Assembly (NCBI RefSeq): GCF_029623345.1
Contig: NZ_JAPYKH010000005.1
Coordinates: 1 to 64,000, forward strand
Direction: 5' to 3'
Source of the DNA: Sphingomonas phyllosphaerae
Lineage (GTDB): Bacteria > Pseudomonadota > Alphaproteobacteria > Sphingomonadales > Sphingomonadaceae
Length of the DNA: 64,000 bases
Part shown: piece by piece, positions 25,270-33,564 of the stretch
How the letters are laid out: each line of letters starts with the position of its first letter
Position numbering within the stretch: position 1 is the stretch's first letter
Position numbers and translations under genes: made by a program
Notes under the pieces: model-generated
What the model was told of the DNA's origin: nothing
The model's input: the letters and a program-made list of their open reading frames with translations, nothing else
Databases searched by the model: none

Positions 25270-26268
25270 ATGGACCAGCCGACCAACCTCGCCGGGCTCG
25301 ACCTGCGCGCCGAGATCGACCGCCTCCGCAAGGAGCGCAACGCCGTGATCCTGGCGCATTATTACCAGAAGCCCGAGATCCAGGACCTGGCCGACTTCGT
25401 CGGCGACAGCCTCGACCTCAGCCGCAAGGCGCAGGCGACCGACGCCGACGTGATCGCCTTCTGCGGCGTGCGCTTCATGGCCGAGACCGCCAAGATCCTG
25501 TCGCCGCAGAAGACCGTGGTGCTGCCCGACATGGACGCGGGCTGCTCGCTCGAGGACAGCTGCCCGCCCGACCAGTTCGCCGCCTTCCGCGCGCAGCACC
25601 CCGACGCGATCGCGCTGACCTACATCAACTGCTCGACCGCGGTGAAGGCGCTGAGCGACGTCATCGTCACCTCCTCCTCGGCCGAGACGATCCTCGCCAA
25701 GATCCCGCCCGAGCAGAAGATCATCTTCGGTCCTGACCGCAACCTGGGCGGTTATCTCGCGCGCAAGACCGGGCGCGACCTGATCCTGTGGCCGGGCGTG
25801 TGCATCGTCCACGAGGCGTTCAGCGAGACCGAGCTGCTCAAGCTCAAGGCCGAGTATCCCGGCGCGCCGGTGGTGGCGCACCCGGAATGCCCCGCGGTGA
25901 TCCTCGACCATGCCGATTATGTCGGCTCGACCCGCGGCATCCTCGAATATGCGATGGCGATGCCGGGCGAGACGCTGATCGTCGCGACCGAGCCGCACAT
26001 CATCCACCAGATGGAGAAGGCGCTGCCGGACAAGCGCTTCATCGGCGCGCCCGGCGCGGACGGCAATTGCAACTGCAACATCTGCCCGTACATGGCGCTC
26101 AACACGATGGAGAAACTGTATCTCGCGCTGCGCGACCTGAGCCCGCGGATCGAGATCGAGGAGGGTCTGCGGCTGCGTGCGAAGAAGAGCCTCGACGCGA
26201 TGATGAGCATGGCCGGTGCGACGATGGGGCAGGGCGACCTCGGCAAGGTGAAGGTGACGGGGGACTGA
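25270..26268 (+). CDS. nadA: quinolinate synthase
   Basis: 332 residues. Condenses iminoaspartate with dihydroxyacetone phosphate to quinolinate in NAD synthesis, with one [4Fe-4S] cluster. The signatures are AHYYQKPEIQDLADFVGDSLDL (in part), CGVRFMAETAKIL, PDMDAGCSLEDSCP (about Cys88), VVAHPECPAVILDHADYVGSTRGI and CNCNICPYMALNTM near the C-terminus, which supply the three cluster cysteines. The ATG at 25270 is used; a TTG at 25234 is also open. nadB and nadC are not adjacent. Confidence 0.97.
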   Translation: MDQPTNLAGLDLRAEIDRLRKERNAVILAHYYQKPEIQDLADFVGDSLDLSRKAQATDADVIAFCGVRFMAETAKILSPQKTVVLPDMDAGCSLEDSCPPDQFAAFRAQHPDAIALTYINCSTAVKALSDVIVTSSSAETILAKIPPEQKIIFGPDRNLGGYLARKTGRDLILWPGVCIVHEAFSETELLKLKAEYPGAPVVAHPECPAVILDHADYVGSTRGILEYAMAMPGETLIVATEPHIIHQMEKALPDKRFIGAPGADGNCNCNICPYMALNTMEKLYLALRDLSPRIEIEEGLRLRAKKSLDAMMSMAGATMGQGDLGKVKVTGD

Positions 26269-26310
26269 CGGAGGCGGGCGCACCACCACCTCGTCTGCTC
26301 TCCTTCGTCC

Positions 26311-26425
26311 GTCATCCCGGACTTGGTCCGGGATCCACCCGACCACATCCGCGCCGGCCGCTGGGCGCGCGGAACGATGGATCCCGGACCCAGTCCGGGT
26401 CGACGGCGGGTATGACTGGGATGAC
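26311..26425. repeat. intergenic inverted repeat, GTCATCCCGG type
   Basis: Left arm GTCATCCCGGACTTGG with internal palindrome to GGATCC at 26336; right arm starts GGATCCCGGACCCAGTCC at 26379 and ends near ATGACT at 26425. It fills most of the gap between nadA and the S9 peptidase gene. Confidence 0.7.
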
Positions 26426-26506
26426 TTCCGGTTTCCTCTGCCGTCCACCATCCCCCGCCACCCGCGCGCTTCCCCTCCACCGCCGCCATCGTTACGCAGG
26501 GCGGCG

Positions 26507-28591
26507 ATGAAGACCCTCCTCCCGCTCGCCCTCCTTCCGCTGATTGCCGCCGCCGCACCCGTTGCCGACCCGTATCGCTGGCTCGAGGAGATCGAGGGCG
26601 CGCGCGCGCTCGATCAGGTCAAGGCGTGGAATGCCGAGACCGAGGCGGCGCTCACCAAGGACCCGCGCTTCCCGCAGGATCGCGCCCGCGCGCGCGAGAT
26701 CCTCGACGACGAGGCGCAGATCGCCGACCCCAACGCGGTGCTCGGCGACCAGGTCACCAATCTGTGGCGCGACGCGCGCAATCCGCGCGGGCTGTGGCGG
26801 GTGTCGCCGCTCGCCGACTATCGTGCGGGCAAGCCCAAGTGGCGCACGCTGATCGACGTCGACGCACTCGGCAAGGCCGAGGGCAAGAGCTGGGTGTGGC
26901 ACGGCGCGAGCTGCCTCGAGCCGGCCTATGCGCGCTGTCTCGTCGAGCTCAGCAACGGCGGCACCGACGCGCAGGTGGTGCGCGAGTTCGACCTGACCAC
27001 CGGCCGTTTCGTCGAGGGCGGCTTCGTCGTGCCGGAGGCGAAGAACGACGCCGCCTGGGTCGACGCTGACACGCTGCTGGTCGCGACCGACTGGGGCAAG
27101 GGCTCGCTGACCGACTCGGGCTACCCGCGCATCGTCAAACGGTGGAAGCGCGGCACCCCGCTCGCGGACGCGAAGCTGGTGCATGAGTCGCCGGTCACCG
27201 CGGTGGAAGTGACCCCGCTCGCCTTCGTCGATGCGAAACGTCGATGGCCGATGATCAGCGTCGGGCGCAGCTTCTTCGATCGCGCCCTGCTGCTCGGCAC
27301 CGACGACGGCCGCTTTGTCCCGCTCGGCCTGCCCAAGAACGCCGACGTGATGGAGGTGATCGACGGCCGCGTCGTGGCGCGGCTGAGCCAGGGCGCGCTC
27401 GGCTTCCCCGCGGGTGCGCTGGTCGCCTGGTCGCTCGCCGACATTGCCGCCGGCCGCCGCGCGACGCCCGAGCTGGTGCTCGCGCCGACCGAGCGGCAGG
27501 CGATCGAGGAGGCGGGGGCGAGCGACCACGTGCTCTGGGTCAAGCTCCTCGACGACGTCTCGGGCAAGCTGCTCGCGCTGCGCCGGAGCGGCGACGGCAG
27601 ATGGACGCAACGCGCGGTCGCGCTGCCGGGCAACAGCACGGTGCATCTCGCGACCCAGATTGGCGCCAGCGACGAGACCTTCGTCTCGGTCGAAGGCATG
27701 CTGACGCCGCCGACGCTGTACGTCGCGGGCGAGCAGGGCGCGCCGCGCGTCGTCCAATCGCTGCCAGCGCGCTTCGACGCGAGCCGGTTCGCCGTGGCCC
27801 AGCGCTTCGCCACGTCACGTGACGGCACACGGGTGCCCTATTTCCTCGTCACCAAGAAGGGCGCCAAGGCACCCGCGCCCGCGCTGATCCACGCGTACGG
27901 CGGGTTCAAGCTGGCGCAGACGCCGACCTATCTCACCGGCCAGCCCTATCGCGCCGGGCCGCTGGCGCTGTTCTGGGTCGAGCAGGGCGGCGCCTATGTG
28001 CTCGCCAATCTGCGCGGCGGTGGTGAGTATGGCCCGCGCTGGCATCAGGCAGGGCTGCGCGAGAAGCGCCAGAACGTCTACGACGACCTTCACGCGGTGG
28101 CCGAGGATCTGGTGTCCACCGGCGTATCGGCGAAGAAGAAGATCGCAGTGTCGGGGCGCTCCAACGGCGGGCTGCTGGTGGGCGTGGCGCTGACGCAGCG
28201 GCCCGATCTGTACGGCGCGATCATCGCGGGCTCGCCGCTGGAGGATATGAAGCGCTACGCGCACCTGTCCGCCGGCGCCTCGTGGATCGACGAGTACGGC
28301 GACCCCGACAAACCCGCCGACTGGGCCTTCATCCGCCGCTACTCGCCGTATCAGAACGTGCGCGACGGTGTGCGTTACCCGCCCGCCTTCTTCTATCTCT
28401 CGACCAAGGACGATCGCGTCCATCCCGGCCACGCACGCAAGCTGGCGGCACTGCTCAAGGCCAAGGGCAACCCGGTCTATTTCCACGAGTATCTGGAGGG
28501 TGGCCACGCGGTCGGCGCCGATCACGCCGAGGACGCCAACCGCGCCGCGCTGCTCGACGCGTTCCTGCGGCGCGAGCTGATGGGGAAGTGA
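26507..28591 (+). CDS. S9 family prolyl oligopeptidase-type serine peptidase
   Basis: 694 residues. A signal peptide (MKTLLPLALLPLIAAAAPVA) suggests periplasmic export. The family N-end YRWLEEIEG follows (about 23-31), then a seven-bladed propeller region (about 80-400). The hydrolase domain carries AYGGFKLAQTPTY, the nucleophile in GRSNGGLLVG (about Ser552), the acid in KDDRVHPGHARK (about Asp636) and the histidine in EGGHAVGAD (about His667). It cleaves short peptides after proline or a related residue. Length matches the family. Confidence 0.94.
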   Translation: MKTLLPLALLPLIAAAAPVADPYRWLEEIEGARALDQVKAWNAETEAALTKDPRFPQDRARAREILDDEAQIADPNAVLGDQVTNLWRDARNPRGLWRVSPLADYRAGKPKWRTLIDVDALGKAEGKSWVWHGASCLEPAYARCLVELSNGGTDAQVVREFDLTTGRFVEGGFVVPEAKNDAAWVDADTLLVATDWGKGSLTDSGYPRIVKRWKRGTPLADAKLVHESPVTAVEVTPLAFVDAKRRWPMISVGRSFFDRALLLGTDDGRFVPLGLPKNADVMEVIDGRVVARLSQGALGFPAGALVAWSLADIAAGRRATPELVLAPTERQAIEEAGASDHVLWVKLLDDVSGKLLALRRSGDGRWTQRAVALPGNSTVHLATQIGASDETFVSVEGMLTPPTLYVAGEQGAPRVVQSLPARFDASRFAVAQRFATSRDGTRVPYFLVTKKGAKAPAPALIHAYGGFKLAQTPTYLTGQPYRAGPLALFWVEQGGAYVLANLRGGGEYGPRWHQAGLREKRQNVYDDLHAVAEDLVSTGVSAKKKIAVSGRSNGGLLVGVALTQRPDLYGAIIAGSPLEDMKRYAHLSAGASWIDEYGDPDKPADWAFIRRYSPYQNVRDGVRYPPAFFYLSTKDDRVHPGHARKLAALLKAKGNPVYFHEYLEGGHAVGADHAEDANRAALLDAFLRRELMGK

Positions 28592-28599
28592 AGAGTGTG

Positions 28600-28683
28600 C
28601 CCCGGCGGAAGCCGGGGCCCAGGTGGGAGACTCCGGTGAGTCTCACCACCGCCCGCCCGACTGGCCCCCGGCCTTCGCCGGGA
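28600..28683. repeat. intergenic inverted repeat, CCCCGGCGA type
   Basis: Left arm CCCCGGCGGAAGCCGGGGCC starting at 28600 and right arm GGCCCCCGGCCTTCGCCGGG ending near 28682, in inverted orientation. It lies between two same-strand genes. Confidence 0.75.
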
Positions 28684-28778
28684 AACGGTGAAGGTGGAGC
28701 TCCGCCCCAAATACCTTGACTCGCCCCCGTCCGCTTCCAGACAAGGGCGCCATCCAAGATACTTACGGGAGCAAGCGC

Positions 28779-29198
28779 GTGGAGAGCAGCCGGCGGGACC
28801 TGATGATGATGATGGCGCTCGGCGGCGCCGGGGCGGTGGCCGCGACCGCCGCGGCGGGCGAGGCCGAGGCGGCCGCCCCCGCAATCCCCGCCAAAGTGGT
28901 CCATCACGTCTTCTTCTGGCTCAAGAACCCCGGCGATGCGGCCGATCGCGCCAAGCTGATTGCCGGGCTGCGCACGCTGGCGGGCATCCCCGCGCTGCGC
29001 GGCCTCCATATCGGCGTGCCCGCGCCGACCGAGCAGCGCGACGTGATCGACTCGAGCTGGGACGTGTCCGAGCTGATGTTCTTCGACAATGTCGCCGACC
29101 AGAAGGCCTATCAGGACCATCCGATCCACCGCGCCTTCGTCGCCGCATGCGAGCCGCTGTGGCGCAAGGTGACGGTGTACGACGTGCTCAGCGCGTGA
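28779..29198 (+). CDS. Tat-exported Dabb (stress-responsive A/B barrel) domain protein
   Basis: 139 residues from a GTG at 28779 behind GGGAG. The N-terminus, ESSRRDLMMMMALGGAGAVA, is a twin-arginine signal with cleavage probably after GEAEA. The Dabb domain follows (about 38-137): VVHHVFFWLKN, AKLIAGLRTLAGIPALRGLHIG, SWDVSELMFFDNVADQKAYQDHPIHRAFV in parts, and a final strand KVTVYDVLSA. The dimeric barrel fold is known, but the substrate is not. The 5' neighbour is the S9 peptidase on the same strand. The convergent thiolase gene lies downstream. Confidence 0.9.
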   Translation: MESSRRDLMMMMALGGAGAVAATAAAGEAEAAAPAIPAKVVHHVFFWLKNPGDAADRAKLIAGLRTLAGIPALRGLHIGVPAPTEQRDVIDSSWDVSELMFFDNVADQKAYQDHPIHRAFVAACEPLWRKVTVYDVLSA

Positions 29199-29234
29199 GG
29201 TAAGGGGGCGGGCGATGGCCCCTGTCCTCCCGTT

Positions 29235-29317
29235 CCCCGGCGAAGGCCGGGGCCCAGTTGGAAGGCCTTCGTGGATCTCACCGGCGTTCCCCAGCTGGAC
29301 CCCGGCCTTCGCCGGGG
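29235..29317. repeat. intergenic inverted repeat, CCCCGGCGA type
   Basis: CCCCGGCGAAGGCCGGGGCC starting at 29235 and ACCCCGGCCTTCGCCGGGG ending at 29317 are inverted copies. It is located between the convergent Dabb and thiolase genes. Confidence 0.8.
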
Positions 29318-29354
29318 TACGGAAGCGCGTGAAGCGGGCCGGACAAGCGTGCTG

Positions 29355-29399
29355 ACAAAAGAGCGGAGCGCGCGCGACCACCCGAGCCGCGCCGCTCCC
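29355..29399 (-). terminator. intrinsic terminator of the thiolase gene
   Basis: On the minus strand a GC-rich stem (GGAGCGGCGCG with CGCGCGCGCTCC, loop about 11 nt) is followed by GCTCTTTTG. It begins 7 bp after the thiolase stop codon. Confidence 0.65.
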
Positions 29400-29404
29400 G
29401 GCCC

Positions 29405-30592
29405 TCAGTGCATCAGCTCGACCGCCATCGCGACCGCCTCGCCCCCGCCGATGCACAGCGAGCCGACGCCGCGCTTGGCGCCGCGGTTCTCCAGCGCCGC
29501 CAGCAGCGTCGCCAGGATGCGCGCGCCCGACGCGCCGATCGGGTGACCCAGCGCGCAGGCGCCGCCGTTGACGTTCACCACCTCGTGATCGAGCGCGAGC
29601 TCCTGCATCGCCACCATCGCGACGCAGGCGAAGGCCTCGTTGACCTCCCACAGGTCGACCTCGTCCTTGCTCCAGCCGGCGCGCTCCAGCACCTTCTTCA
29701 TCGCCGGCACCGGCGCGGTGGTGAAGCGCGCGGGGCGGTGCGCATGCGCGGCATGCGCGACGATCCGCGCCACCGGCGTGATCCCCAACTTCTCCGCGAT
29801 CGACAGCCGGGTCAGCACCAGCGCGGCGGCGCCGTCCGAGATCGACGAGGCGTTCGCCGCGGTGATCGTGCCTTCCTTGGCGAAGGCGGGCTTGAGCGTC
29901 GGGATCTTGGTGATGTCGCCCTTGCTCGGCTGCTCGTCGACGCTCACCGTGGTGGTGCCCTTGCGCCCGACGACGTCGACGCTGACGATCTCGCGGTCGA
30001 ACGCGCCGCTCTGCTGCGCCGCCTGCGCGCGCTGGAGCGAGGCGATCGCGAAATCGTCCTGCGCCTGGCGGGTGAACTGATACTCCTGCGCGGTGTCCTC
30101 CGCGAACACGCCCATCGCCTTACCGGCGTCATAGGCATCCTCGAGCCCGTCGAGGAACATGTGGTCGAACAACCGGTCGTGGCCGATCCGCGCACCGCCG
30201 CGGTGCGCCTTGGAGAGATAGGGGGCGTTGGTCATGCTCTCCATCCCGCCCGCAACGAGAAGATCGATCGAGCCCGCGGCGAGCGCGTCGCTGCCGAGGA
30301 TCGCCGCCTGCATGCCCGAGCCGCACACCTTGTTGAGCGTGGTGGCCTCGACATGCTCGCCGAGCCCGGCGCGGATCGCGGCCTGGCGCGCGGGCGCCTG
30401 GCCGACCCCGGCGGAGAGCACGTTGCCCATGTAGATCCGCTCCACTGCGGCGGCGTCGACCCCGGCGCGCTCGACCGCGGCCTTCACCGCCGCCGCACCG
30501 AGCTCGCTCGCGCTCAGCCCCGCCAGGCTGCCCTGCATCGAGCCCATTGGCGTGCGCGCGTAGGACAGGATGACGACGGGATCGGTGGCCAT
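29405..30592 (-). CDS. acetyl-CoA C-acyltransferase (thiolase)
   Basis: 395 residues from the ATG at 30590-30592. Active-site residues are visible: nucleophile Cys90 in NKVCGSGMQA, the NEAFA loop (VNEAFACVAM), the acid/base His in GGACALGHPIGASGAR and the second Cys in GSLCIGGGEA. It catalyses reversible condensation or cleavage of acetyl-CoA units. The length and the SMQGSLAG start fit an acetyl-CoA acetyltransferase (biosynthetic thiolase), but beta-oxidation use cannot be excluded. It stands alone, with no phaB or fadB neighbour. Confidence 0.94.
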   Translation of the reverse strand: MATDPVVILSYARTPMGSMQGSLAGLSASELGAAAVKAAVERAGVDAAAVERIYMGNVLSAGVGQAPARQAAIRAGLGEHVEATTLNKVCGSGMQAAILGSDALAAGSIDLLVAGGMESMTNAPYLSKAHRGGARIGHDRLFDHMFLDGLEDAYDAGKAMGVFAEDTAQEYQFTRQAQDDFAIASLQRAQAAQQSGAFDREIVSVDVVGRKGTTTVSVDEQPSKGDITKIPTLKPAFAKEGTITAANASSISDGAAALVLTRLSIAEKLGITPVARIVAHAAHAHRPARFTTAPVPAMKKVLERAGWSKDEVDLWEVNEAFACVAMVAMQELALDHEVVNVNGGACALGHPIGASGARILATLLAALENRGAKRGVGSLCIGGGEAVAMAVELMH

Positions 30593-30904
30593 GGCGGGGT
30601 TCCTCTCGTGCGATATGTTGCGCCGCATCTAATCGCTCGCGGGGTGCTTTACAAACCGCTAGGCGGTCGCGGGTGACCAGCGGGACGGCAGCGAGCGAGC
30701 GGTGGACGGGGCAGGGCGAGCGCTCGTCGAGCGCCTTCGCCGCCGCACCTTTCTCCCTTCTTGTTCCCCGGCGCAGGCCGGGGCCCAGGTGGGCCAACTC
30801 GCATTTCAGTCACGACAGCCTTCCCTACTGGATCCCGGCCTTCGCCGGGGAACAGCGAGTGGTTGGTGGGGCGCCCGGTTTGCGTCGCCGGCCGGCGCCT
30901 CACC
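30593..30904. other. divergent intergenic region thiolase / prepilin peptidase
   Basis: About 310 bp with no gene. It contains an inverted-repeat element (30764-30853), and the promoters of both flanking genes should lie here. The repeat ends about 50 bp before the prepilin peptidase start. Confidence 0.5.
30764..30853. repeat. intergenic inverted repeat, CCCCGGCGA type
   Basis: TTCCCCGGCGCAGGCCGGGG starting at 30764 and CCCGGCCTTCGCCGGGGAA ending at 30852 are inverted arms. Unusually for this window it lies in a divergent region. Confidence 0.75.
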
Positions 30905-31657
30905 ATGGCTGATCCGCTCGTCTGGCCCGCGCTGCTGGGCGTGCTCGGCGCGATCGTCGGCAGTTTCCTCGCGACGATCGCGGTGCGCTGGCCGGCCGGG
31001 CGCTCGGTGCTCACCGGCCGCTCGGCGTGCGACTCGTGCGGTCGCACGCTCGCGGCGCACGAGCTGGTGCCGCTCGTCAGCGGCGCGGTCGCGCGCGGCA
31101 AGTGCCGCAGCTGCGGCGCCGCGATCGACCAGCGCCACCTGCTCGTCGAGGCGGGCTGCGCCGTGATCGGAGTCGCCGCCGGGCTCGCCGCGCCGGGCTG
31201 GGAAGCAGCGGCGGGGGCGCTGTTCGGCTGGCTGCTGCTGGTGCTCGCGATGCTCGATGCGAGCGACTTCTGGCTACCCGACGAGCTGGTCGCCGCGCTT
31301 GCGCTCGGCGGTGCGGCGAGCGCCTGGTGGTGCCCGCCCGATCTCGCCGAGCGCGTGATCGGCGGTGTCGCCGGCTTCGCGCTGCTGTGGCTCGTCGCGG
31401 CCGGCTACCGCCACTGGCGCGGGCGCGATGGGCTGGGCGGGGGCGACCCCAAGCTGCTCGGCGCGATCGGGCTGTGGCTCGGCTGGCGGCTGCTCCCAGC
31501 GGTACTGCTCGTGGCAGGGCTGATCGGGCTCGGCTGGGTCGCGTTCCAGCACCTGCGCGGGCGCGGGCTGGCGCGCGACGACGCGCTGCCGCTGGGGACG
31601 CTGCTGGCGATCGCGGCTTATCCGGCGTGGCTCGCCATGATAGTCTCGGCGCCATGA
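30905..31657 (+). CDS. A24 prepilin leader peptidase / N-methyltransferase (PilD-like)
   Basis: 250 residues. Polytopic inner-membrane aspartic protease. The N-terminal domain has the start GAIVGSFLATIAVRWPAGRS and two zinc CxxC pairs, CDSCG (about 42-46) and CRSCG (about 64-68), as in bifunctional PilD. The catalytic aspartates are in MLDASDFWLPD (about 117-127) and GGGDPKLLGA (about 180-189). Hydrophobic segments fill the rest. No pilus or type II secretion genes are adjacent. The ATG at 30905 follows the repeat element. The next gene overlaps its stop (ATGA). Confidence 0.93.
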   Translation: MADPLVWPALLGVLGAIVGSFLATIAVRWPAGRSVLTGRSACDSCGRTLAAHELVPLVSGAVARGKCRSCGAAIDQRHLLVEAGCAVIGVAAGLAAPGWEAAAGALFGWLLLVLAMLDASDFWLPDELVAALALGGAASAWWCPPDLAERVIGGVAGFALLWLVAAGYRHWRGRDGLGGGDPKLLGAIGLWLGWRLLPAVLLVAGLIGLGWVAFQHLRGRGLARDDALPLGTLLAIAAYPAWLAMIVSAP

Positions 31658-32109
31658 CGCTCGCTCTCCTGCTCGCGCTGGTCCAGGTCGCGCCGGCGCT
31701 CCCGGCCGACTCGATCGACGGCCTCCCGCTCAGCACGTTGCCGCGCCAGGAACTGCCCGCGCGCGGCTGCGCCGCTTATCTCTTCTCCACCGGCCAGGTG
31801 CGCGGGCTCGCCGCGGTGGCCGCCGCGGATCCGGCAACGCTGCGGATCGCGCTCGACGGCGCGATCCGCGACCTACCGCGCGCCGCGTCGGCGGGCACGG
31901 TCGCGCTCGGGCTCAACGCCGAGTCGGTCTATCGAGCCGACGACATGACCGCGACGGTGCAGCTCACGATCGAGCCGCGCCCCAATCTCAACAACGGCGC
32001 CGCGGTGCCCAGCGCGACGCTGCGGCTCGACCGTCCGGGGCAGGACACACTCGTGGTACCGCTCGCCGGACTGGTCGGCTGCGCGCCCAGTGCCGCCAAG
32101 TCGCGCTGA
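31654..32109 (+). CDS. secreted hypothetical protein
   Basis: 151 residues. N-terminal signal peptide MTLALLLALVQVAPALPADS, then a soluble domain with one cysteine pair (ARGCAAYLF and LVGCAPSA) that could form a disulfide, and a beta-rich middle (SVYRADDMTATVQLTIEPRPN). I do not recognise a family. The ATG overlaps the stop of the prepilin peptidase gene, so the two are translationally coupled, but the functional link is unclear. Confidence 0.7.
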   Translation: MTLALLLALVQVAPALPADSIDGLPLSTLPRQELPARGCAAYLFSTGQVRGLAAVAAADPATLRIALDGAIRDLPRAASAGTVALGLNAESVYRADDMTATVQLTIEPRPNLNNGAAVPSATLRLDRPGQDTLVVPLAGLVGCAPSAAKSR

Positions 32110-32188
32110 GCGGGACGCCATGAGAAAGGCCCGGCGGACCATGTCCGCCGGGCCCCTGCCCACGGCTCGTGCCGCCGACGCTGGCGCG

Positions 32189-32347
32189 TCAGTGCAGCGA
32201 GTCGATTTCCTCCTTCAGCCTGAGCTTCTGCTTCTTCAGGTCCGCGATCACGATCGTGTTCGGCGCCGGTCGCTGCGACTCACTGGCGATGCGCTGCTCG
32301 AGCGTCGCGTGCTTCGCTTCCAGGGCCGAGAGGTGCGCGGTCTGCAT
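32189..32347 (-). CDS. DUF465 (YdcH-like) small protein
   Basis: 52 residues: MQTAHLSALEAKHATLEQRI, then SESQRPAPNTIVIADLKKQK and LRLKEEIDSLH. This is the DUF465 helical hairpin, in which a conserved LK-KKLxLKEEI helix ends the protein. The function is unknown. It is divergent from a second DUF465 gene about 190 bp away. Confidence 0.9.
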   Translation of the reverse strand: MQTAHLSALEAKHATLEQRIASESQRPAPNTIVIADLKKQKLRLKEEIDSLH

Positions 32348-32540
32348 GGCAGTAGCCTCCTTCTTGGTTGAACGGGACTCCGGATAAAAACACGAAACGC
32401 CCGAAGAGTCGCGTGTCATTTGATGACGCTCGATCGACCGCCGCGACGATGCGACGACTCGTGCGGCGCGCGCCGTTTGCGCTAGGGAGGAAGCGGGCGC
32501 CGCTGCTAGGGACGGCGGCGCACGATCAAGGGGGTGGCAG

Positions 32541-32750
32541 ATGCAGGCGGACGCGGACGAGGTGGAGATCGCGGCGCGGCTCGGGGCGCTGCGGGTCGAG
32601 CACCGCGACCTCGACGCCGCGATCGCCGCGCTGGGCGAGGGCGCTACCGCCGACCAGCTCCAGCTGATGCGGCTGAAGAAGCGCAAGCTGCGGCTGCGCG
32701 ACGAGATCGCGCTGCTCGAGGATCAGATCATCCCCGACATCATCGCCTGA
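32541..32750 (+). CDS. DUF465 (YdcH-like) small protein
   Basis: 69 residues with the same helical-hairpin plan as its neighbour: LRVEHRDLDAAIAAL, then QLQLMRLKKRKLRLRDEIAL and a short tail. The GGGGG-containing leader and ATG at 32541 give a reasonable start. rcdA follows 70 bp downstream on the same strand. Confidence 0.9.
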   Translation: MQADADEVEIAARLGALRVEHRDLDAAIAALGEGATADQLQLMRLKKRKLRLRDEIALLEDQIIPDIIA

Positions 32751-32819
32751 GCGCAGGCTCGCGCGAAAGATGGTCAACGCGCTTGGCGGCGCGCGGCAGT
32801 TCGTGGCAGAATCAACGGC

Positions 32820-33281
32820 ATGGCACAGCTACTCGACGCCGAGCGAATGCAGCGGCGGCTGATCGACACCGTCTACATGGAAGCGATGGTGCTCGCCGAC
32901 GAGGCGCGCCACTATTTCGACGAGGGCGGACGTGCCGAACGCGAGTCGCTCGCGCCGATCGAGCGGGTGACGTTCAGCTGCGAGTCGCTCAAGGTGACGA
33001 CACGGCTGATGCACGTGATCGCCTGGCTGCTGATCCAGCGCGCCGTGATCGCGGGCGAGCTGACGCCTGGCCAGGCGATCGACCCGGCGCGCCGGCTCGG
33101 CGCCGCGCCCGTGACCGAGCCGGGTGAGGTCGAGGCGTTGCCCGAGCGCGCGCGCGCGATGATCGCCGCGAGCAGTGAGCTGCACCGCCGCGTCGCCCGC
33201 CTCGATCGCGCGCAGGTGGCGGATCAGCCGTCGACGAGCCCGGCGCGCTCGATGCTCGACCGGCTCACGACCGCATTCTGA
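32820..33281 (+). CDS. rcdA: DUF1465 family protein, RcdA-type ClpXP adaptor
   Basis: 153 residues. DUF1465 includes Caulobacter RcdA (regulator of CtrA degradation), a three-helix adaptor that helps ClpXP degrade cell-cycle substrates. The signature MEAMVLADEARHYFDEGG (about 20-37), then SCESLKVTTRLMHVIAWLLIQRAV (about 57-80, in parts) are diagnostic. The C-terminal tail after about 120 is disordered-looking. The gene name rests on family membership. Confidence 0.9.
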   Translation: MAQLLDAERMQRRLIDTVYMEAMVLADEARHYFDEGGRAERESLAPIERVTFSCESLKVTTRLMHVIAWLLIQRAVIAGELTPGQAIDPARRLGAAPVTEPGEVEALPERARAMIAASSELHRRVARLDRAQVADQPSTSPARSMLDRLTTAF

Positions 33282-33388
33282 GGCGGGCGCGACGTTCTAA
33301 GACGGTCGAAACGGACAGGAGCGGTGGCAGAAGGCGAGGTAAGCTCAGGACAGGCCGTCTCCTGTCGTCGCGCTCTATTCCCTTCCGC

Positions 33389-33482
33389 CGTCAGCCCCGC
33401 GGAGGCGGGGACCCAGACACGCTGACGATGCGGCTCCATCCAGGGCCTGCGCGTCTGGATTCCCGCCTCCGCGGGAGTGACG
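33389..33482. repeat. intergenic inverted repeat, CCCGCGGAGGCGGG type
   Basis: CCCCGCGGAGGCGGGGACCC near 33394 and TCCCGCCTCCGCGGGAGTGA ending at 33480 are inverted. The outer ends are CGTCA and TGACG. It lies between convergent rcdA and the nitronate monooxygenase gene. Confidence 0.75.
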
Positions 33483-33564
33483 GACGAAAGGATGCGATGA
33501 CACTCCGCGCCGACAACATCGACCCAGCACGGCCGCACGCGCCCGCGCTACCCTCCTCAACTCC

